10,591 bases of DNA. Origin: Marine Group II euryarchaeote MED-G33. GTDB lineage: Archaea; Thermoplasmatota; Poseidoniia; Poseidoniales; Thalassarchaeaceae. Positions within the stretch are counted from its first letter, which is position 1. Each line of letters opens with the position of its first letter. Position numbers and translations under genes: made by a program. Where the stretch lies: positions 1-10,591 of the forward strand of contig CATISE010000086.1 of the NCBI GenBank assembly GCA_949538655.1, in the 5' to 3' direction. Under the pieces are notes generated by a model. The model worked only from the letters and a program-made list of their open reading frames with translations, made no database searches and was not told where the DNA came from. Positions 6,507-10,591 of this stretch are shown piece after piece.

Positions 6507-9500
6507 ATGGGTGACGTACCAGTACATTTGATTGAAGTCACCCCGAGGGAATTACCTGGACTCCAAGACACTCGTGGGGAAAGCATCCGCAGCATGCTCG
6601 CTGCAGATCACAATCTATCCGTGGGAAAGGTTCGCTCCATCACAGGTTACCAAGTCAAAGCAAACTTGTCCCCCTCGGAATTACTCCAAAGTCTACAGGA
6701 TCTATTTACAGACCCAATCATTGAATTGGGCACAGCGAACAAGAGCCTCCTTGATGATAAATCACTATTCCCGGAACCACCTGAACTAGCCATCATGGTT
6801 GGGTTCAAACCCGGCGTTACAGACAACGCGGCTCAAGCCGCTCTTGACGGATTCTACACCCTTTTCCCAGCGCAAAAAGATGCACAAATCGCAACGACCA
6901 TGACCTACTTGTTTTGGGATGTTCCAACCGACACCGACGCTGTTTGGTTGGCAAAAACTCTGCACAACCAAATGATCGAAAGAGCAGCATTGGCTAATAC
7001 CAACCATTGTTCGAACTCAGTCTGGCCACAGTTATCCTTCCCTGAACGCCCCACAGTCACCTTCGCACCCCCTGCAACTATTGATTTGGAAGTCTCAAAT
7101 GAAAAATTGATTGAAATTTCAGAAGAGGGACTTTTAGCACTCAACTTGGAAGAGATGCAAGCGGTTCAAGCTCACTACAGAGACCCAGACATTCAAGCAG
7201 CAAGGAAGGCGTTAGGCTTGCCCATGACCGCGCCCACAGATGTTGAATTAGAGTGTCTAGCCCAAACATGGTCTGAACATTGCAGCCACAAAATATTCGC
7301 CGCCAAAATCCATCATGTCGATACCGAAACTGGAGAGGATAGCGAGATTAATTCCCTATTCAAGACTCACATCATGCAGCCCACTTTGGACATGCAAAAA
7401 GAAGTGGATTGGCTGCTGAGTATTTTTCATGACAATTCAGGTGTAATCGAATGGACTGACGATTGGAGCCTATGCATCAAGGCTGAAACCCACAATTCAC
7501 CGAGCGCACTCGATCCGTTTGGTGGCGCAATGACAGGTATTGTAGGTGTTAACCGAGACATTCTCGGAACAGGGCTGGGTGCACGACCTATCGCCAATAT
7601 GGATGTATTTTGCTTCGGCCCACCAGACTATGATGGGGATTTACCAGGGGGACTATTCCATCCCTCCCGCGTCCTCCGAGGGGTCCACGCGGGAATCCGA
7701 GCTGGAGGCAACGAATCAGGCATCCCCACCGTCAATGGCGCCATCGTATTCGACGATCGCTTCATCGGCAAACCCCTCGTTTACGCAGGTACTGTTGGCA
7801 TCATGCCACGCCATTTACCAGATGGCCGAGAAAGCCATGACAAGACCCCTTCCGCCGGAGACATCGTCTACATGTTGGGTGGCCGAGTTGGTAGCGACGG
7901 AATTCATGGCGCAACATTTTCTAGTTTAGAATTGACCGAAGAGAGCCCCAGTAGCGCCGTCCAAATTGGCGACCCAATCACCCAGAAGAAAATGATTGAC
8001 ATGGTCTTGGAAGCACGTGATGCCGGGCTCATTCAGGTGATTACAGACAACGGTGCAGGGGGCCTTTCCAGTAGTGTAGGCGAGATGGCAGAATTGACTG
8101 GTGGGGCCGAACTCAATCTCGCAGTTGTACCTCTCAAACAACCAGGCCTCTCCTCTTGGGAAATTCTAGTCTCTGAGAGTCAAGAGAGAATGACGGTTGG
8201 TGTCAGTGAAGAAAACATACCAGCGTTCGAAGCCCTCGCAGCTCTACATGAGGTTGAAGCAACAGCGGTTGGCACATTCACCAATAGCGGGGCATTCATC
8301 GTCAAGCACGGCGAGAAGACCGTAGCCCACCTCCCAATGGATTTCATGCACGACGGCTGCCCACAACTCAACCTTGAGAGTGAATGGAAGCAACCCGTGC
8401 ATGATGAGCCCAAGTATCCGAAAAGCAATGCCAATGATATGGGTAAAATTCTCGAGAGAATCCTTGCAAGGCCCAATGTGGCCAGTAAAGAGTGGTGGGT
8501 TCGACAATACGATCACGAGGTCATCGCACAATCAGTCATCAAACCATTCTGTGGTGTGAATCATGATGCACCAGGTGATGCAGCCGTCATCGCACCACTA
8601 CACGGGGATACTCGGGGGGCCGTCGTATCTTGTGGCATTGTCCCACGATATTCAGACATCGACGCGTATGCAATGACTGCCGCCAGCATCGATGAAGCGG
8701 TTCGAAATGCAGTTTGTGTTGGTGTGGATTTGGACAAGATTGCAGGGTTGGACAATTTCTGTTGGCCCGACCCAATCGAAAGTGAAAAGACGCCAGATGG
8801 ACGATTCAAACTCGCCCAATTGGTCCGCAGTAATCGCGCACTCGACGATGTCTGCAGAGCCTACAACCTACCCTGTATTTCTGGAAAAGATTCGATGAAA
8901 AACGATGCGAAACTCGATGGAAAGAAAATCAGCATTCCACCCACGCTACTCTACACAGTCCTCGGCGATCACCAAGATGTTCGAAAAGCCGTATCGAGTG
9001 ACTTCAAAGACAAGGGCGACCAGATTTACCTTCTTGGAGAAACGCACCAAGAGTTGGGTGCAAGCGAACTGAGTTACATGCTTGCCGAAGAAACAGGTGG
9101 CGGTATCGGCAACGACGTCCCTCAAATCGACACCACACGTAACCTCACTCTCTACCGAGCACTAACATCTGCCATGAGCAAAGGATTGGTCCGCAGCGCA
9201 CACGATTGTAGTGATGGCGGACTCGCGACCGCGGTCGCAGAGTGTTGCTTTGGATGCGACGGTGCAACCACAATCAATTTGGATGGATTGGTGACCGATA
9301 ACACAGATCTTTGGGCTGTGATGTTCGGCGAATCTCTTGGAAGAATCTTGGTATCTGTCAAACCAGAAAACACTTCAGAATTTGAATCAGCAATGGCTGG
9401 GAATGCAGTGGCACACATTGGTACGGTGGACGACAAGAAAACACTCCAATTCGAACTTGAAGGGGAACCCGTTCTCAAAGCATCCCTATCCAAACTACTC

Positions 9501-9542
9501 CACTCGTGGAAAGACACACTAAACATGGGGGGTGAACACTGA
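6507..9542 (+). CDS. purL: FGAM synthase synthetase subunit, PurS-PurS-PurL fusion
   Basis: This subunit uses ATP and PurQ-derived ammonia to turn FGAR into FGAM, step four of purine synthesis. The preferred product has 1011 residues against about 720-770 for ordinary small PurL. The extra N-terminus looks like two PurS units: residues 5-80 (VHLIEVTPRELPGLQDTRGE at 6-25) and 94-165 (IMVGFKPGVTDNAA at 96-109). The PurL part begins near 225 and shows SEHCSHKIF (256-264, catalytic-type His258), KAETHNSPSALDPFGGA (325-341), ITDNGAGGL (512-520), SESQERM (556-562), SGKDSM (792-797) and HDCSDGGLA (899-907). The glutaminase domain of the E. coli-type enzyme is absent and is supplied by the next gene. 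The frame is also open from ATG 6444, which overlaps the uvrA stop (ATGA) and adds 21 residues rich in Arg and Ser. I prefer 6507 for its SD and because the PurS motif starts directly after it. The stop overlaps the purQ start by one base. Confidence 0.93.
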   Translation: MGDVPVHLIEVTPRELPGLQDTRGESIRSMLAADHNLSVGKVRSITGYQVKANLSPSELLQSLQDLFTDPIIELGTANKSLLDDKSLFPEPPELAIMVGFKPGVTDNAAQAALDGFYTLFPAQKDAQIATTMTYLFWDVPTDTDAVWLAKTLHNQMIERAALANTNHCSNSVWPQLSFPERPTVTFAPPATIDLEVSNEKLIEISEEGLLALNLEEMQAVQAHYRDPDIQAARKALGLPMTAPTDVELECLAQTWSEHCSHKIFAAKIHHVDTETGEDSEINSLFKTHIMQPTLDMQKEVDWLLSIFHDNSGVIEWTDDWSLCIKAETHNSPSALDPFGGAMTGIVGVNRDILGTGLGARPIANMDVFCFGPPDYDGDLPGGLFHPSRVLRGVHAGIRAGGNESGIPTVNGAIVFDDRFIGKPLVYAGTVGIMPRHLPDGRESHDKTPSAGDIVYMLGGRVGSDGIHGATFSSLELTEESPSSAVQIGDPITQKKMIDMVLEARDAGLIQVITDNGAGGLSSSVGEMAELTGGAELNLAVVPLKQPGLSSWEILVSESQERMTVGVSEENIPAFEALAALHEVEATAVGTFTNSGAFIVKHGEKTVAHLPMDFMHDGCPQLNLESEWKQPVHDEPKYPKSNANDMGKILERILARPNVASKEWWVRQYDHEVIAQSVIKPFCGVNHDAPGDAAVIAPLHGDTRGAVVSCGIVPRYSDIDAYAMTAASIDEAVRNAVCVGVDLDKIAGLDNFCWPDPIESEKTPDGRFKLAQLVRSNRALDDVCRAYNLPCISGKDSMKNDAKLDGKKISIPPTLLYTVLGDHQDVRKAVSSDFKDKGDQIYLLGETHQELGASELSYMLAEETGGGIGNDVPQIDTTRNLTLYRALTSAMSKGLVRSAHDCSDGGLATAVAECCFGCDGATTINLDGLVTDNTDLWAVMFGESLGRILVSVKPENTSEFESAMAGNAVAHIGTVDDKKTLQFELEGEPVLKASLSKLLHSWKDTLNMGGEH
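9527..9535 (+). promoter_or_regulatory. Shine-Dalgarno of purQ inside the end of purSL
   Basis: GGGGGGTGA ends six bases before ATG 9542 and resembles the SD GGAGGTGA. It lies in the last codons of purSL (encoding Met-Gly-Gly-Glu). Together with the TGATG stop-start overlap it supports coupled translation of the two FGAM synthase subunits, which need to be made in matched amounts. Confidence 0.6.
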
Positions 9543-10357
9543 TGATAGACACCGTCCGAGTTGCCGTGTTGTATGGGTTCGGCATCAATTGCGATCACGA
9601 AACAAAAGCCGTGTTTGAAATGGCAGGTGCAGAGGCCGAACGGATCCATGTGAATGAATTGGTCAATGGAGACAAGGACCTTGCAGATTACCACATCATG
9701 GCTGTACCTGGTGGATTTTCTTTTGGGGATCATTTGGGCAGCGGCCGCCTACTCGGCAACCGTTTGCGTTTTGGGATTCGAGAAATGGTTCAAGATTTCG
9801 TCAAATCTGGAAAACTTGTGATTGGCATTTGCAATGGATTCCAAGTTCTCGTCAAGATGGGGCTATTGCCTGGTGATGAGGAAGTCAGCTTGAGCCAAAC
9901 AGCCAGCCTCACTCTGAACAATACAGGTCATTATGAGGATCGATGGGTTCACCTCGAATTCGATCCAGCCAGCCCCTGTGTTTGGACCAAGGGACTTGAG
10001 CGCATCCGCGTACCGGTGAGACATGGAGAAGGAAAATTCGTGACCACGATTGATGCCAATCTGGATGAATGGGCTGAGAACGGCCAACTTGTCGTTCGCT
10101 ATGTTGATCCAAACGATGCATATCCAAGCGCGGGTGATGAGTCCCTACCCTTCCCAATCTGCCCCAATGCGAGTATGCGAAACATCGCAGGCGTTTGTGA
10201 TCCAACAGGGAGGGTGTTTGGTTTGATGCCCCACCCTGAGGCAAACCACAGCACATGGTTGGGTGCAACTTGGACCCGTGAAATGCCCGAACATGGTGAA
10301 GGCGAAGGGATGGCAATATTCCACAATGCAGTCAATTTTGCCAAAGAAAATCTTTGA
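9542..10357 (+). CDS. purQ: FGAM synthase glutaminase subunit PurQ
   Basis: PurQ is the class I glutamine amidotransferase that releases ammonia from glutamine for PurL. The 271-residue protein has the oxyanion-strand region MAVPGGFSFGDHLGSG (53-68), the nucleophile elbow GICNGFQ with Cys97, and GLMPHPEAN with His231 and Glu233, completing the Cys-His-Glu triad. Bacillus-type PurQ has about 227 residues, so this is a longer form, with an insertion-rich region around 115-220. From recall, longer PurQ of this kind accompanies PurS-PurL fusions in some bacteria such as deltaproteobacteria; that is worth testing. ATG 9542 is supported by the SD at 9527-9535 and the TGATG overlap with purSL. Function is considered firm from intact catalytic residues and the neighbouring partner. 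Confidence 0.96.
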   Translation: MIDTVRVAVLYGFGINCDHETKAVFEMAGAEAERIHVNELVNGDKDLADYHIMAVPGGFSFGDHLGSGRLLGNRLRFGIREMVQDFVKSGKLVIGICNGFQVLVKMGLLPGDEEVSLSQTASLTLNNTGHYEDRWVHLEFDPASPCVWTKGLERIRVPVRHGEGKFVTTIDANLDEWAENGQLVVRYVDPNDAYPSAGDESLPFPICPNASMRNIAGVCDPTGRVFGLMPHPEANHSTWLGATWTREMPEHGEGEGMAIFHNAVNFAKENL

Positions 10358-10411
10358 TTGGAGCCGCAAAATCGGCCTAAACCTTATTGCCTCCAATGGA
10401 AACCAACATTC

Positions 10412-10591
10412 ATGCAATCCAGATATCAACCAGACACAGTCGTCATCGGCGAATCAACCCCACAAATGGGACAAGCAACAACTTCTCCATTTGGTGCAAC
10501 AGGAGTACTCATGCCATCCCGACCGATGCAAATGATGGGTTTCATCGATGCGGTAAAGAACGTCTTAATCAACAATTATGCTGGTTTTGAA
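10412..10591 (+). CDS. DUF805 family membrane protein (partial, N-terminus only)
   Basis: Sixty codons are open from ATG 10412 to the right edge. Residues 1-42 are hydrophilic and rich in Met, Gln, Ser, Thr and Pro, unlike a signal peptide. Residues 43-60, GFIDAVKNVLINNYAGFE, match the conserved opening of DUF805 proteins (pattern F-x-DAhxxxhxxYxxFxGRaxRSEYWWF), just before their first membrane helices, which lie outside the window. DUF805 proteins are small inner-membrane proteins of unknown biochemical role. No SD is seen. CTTATT (10383-10388), about 26 nt upstream, could be a weak TATA-like box for a leaderless transcript. The gene starts 54 bp after purQ in the same frame and may be separately transcribed. 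Two other open frames across this stretch (10263-10535 and 10387-10590) lack family resemblance. Family call rests on one motif, so moderate confidence. Confidence 0.65.
   Translation, partial: MQSRYQPDTVVIGESTPQMGQATTSPFGATGVLMPSRPMQMMGFIDAVKNVLINNYAGFE

Noticed and set aside
9152..9733. 193-codon minus-strand frame across the purSL-purQ junction
   Set aside because: It overlaps two catalytic genes with intact motifs on the other strand; no family resemblance.
10355..10411. Stop readthrough joining purQ to the DUF805 frame (same frame, no further stop for 18 codons)
   Set aside because: A short open stretch like this is common by chance, the two proteins are unrelated in function, and nothing around the TGA suggests recoding.
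10387..10590. 67-codon plus frame after purQ
   Set aside because: Non-ATG start and no recognisable motif; the overlapping frame from 10412 carries the DUF805 signature.

Overview
The window is almost fully coding. It holds seven protein genes; those at the two ends are cut by the window edges. No rRNA, tRNA, CRISPR array, insertion sequence or phage gene was seen. The mixture fits a planktonic archaeon of the Marine Group II (Poseidoniales) type. The hints are bacterial-type UvrA next to small basic zinc-ribbon and DUF805 proteins, genes that mostly lack a clear Shine-Dalgarno (SD) sequence beside a few with a strong GGAG/GGTGA one, and very short intergenic gaps. This assignment is inferred from recalled gene content, not from a marker gene. 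A bacterium with similar content cannot be excluded.

Layout, left to right. Positions 1-1086 (minus) encode the membrane half of an ABC exporter whose ATPase domain lies outside the window. A 73-bp divergent gap with an imperfect inverted repeat separates it from a 99-residue basic zinc-ribbon protein (1160-1459, plus). Convergent to that is a TSUP (TauE/SafE) permease (1495-2250, minus). A 52-bp divergent gap leads to a run of four plus-strand genes: moeA (2303-3442), uvrA (3487-6447), a PurS-PurS-PurL fusion (6507-9542) and purQ (9542-10357). A DUF805 membrane protein begins at 10412 and runs off the right edge.

Functionally, purSL and purQ together form the FGAM synthase of de novo purine synthesis. 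They overlap by one base (TGATG) and are probably translated together. moeA (molybdenum cofactor) and uvrA (nucleotide excision repair) are housekeeping genes on the same strand, perhaps co-transcribed. The TSUP permease, the ABC exporter and DUF805 are membrane proteins of unknown substrate or role.

The most unusual non-coding feature is a 9-bp, almost all-GC hairpin with a 3-nt loop (6485-6505), between uvrA and the preferred purSL start. It contains the whole SD sequence and ends one base before that ATG. The same region is also open in frame from an ATG at 6444 that overlaps the uvrA stop, so purSL has two plausible starts with different regulatory consequences. No clearly new multi-gene system was found; the window is mostly conserved housekeeping genes.
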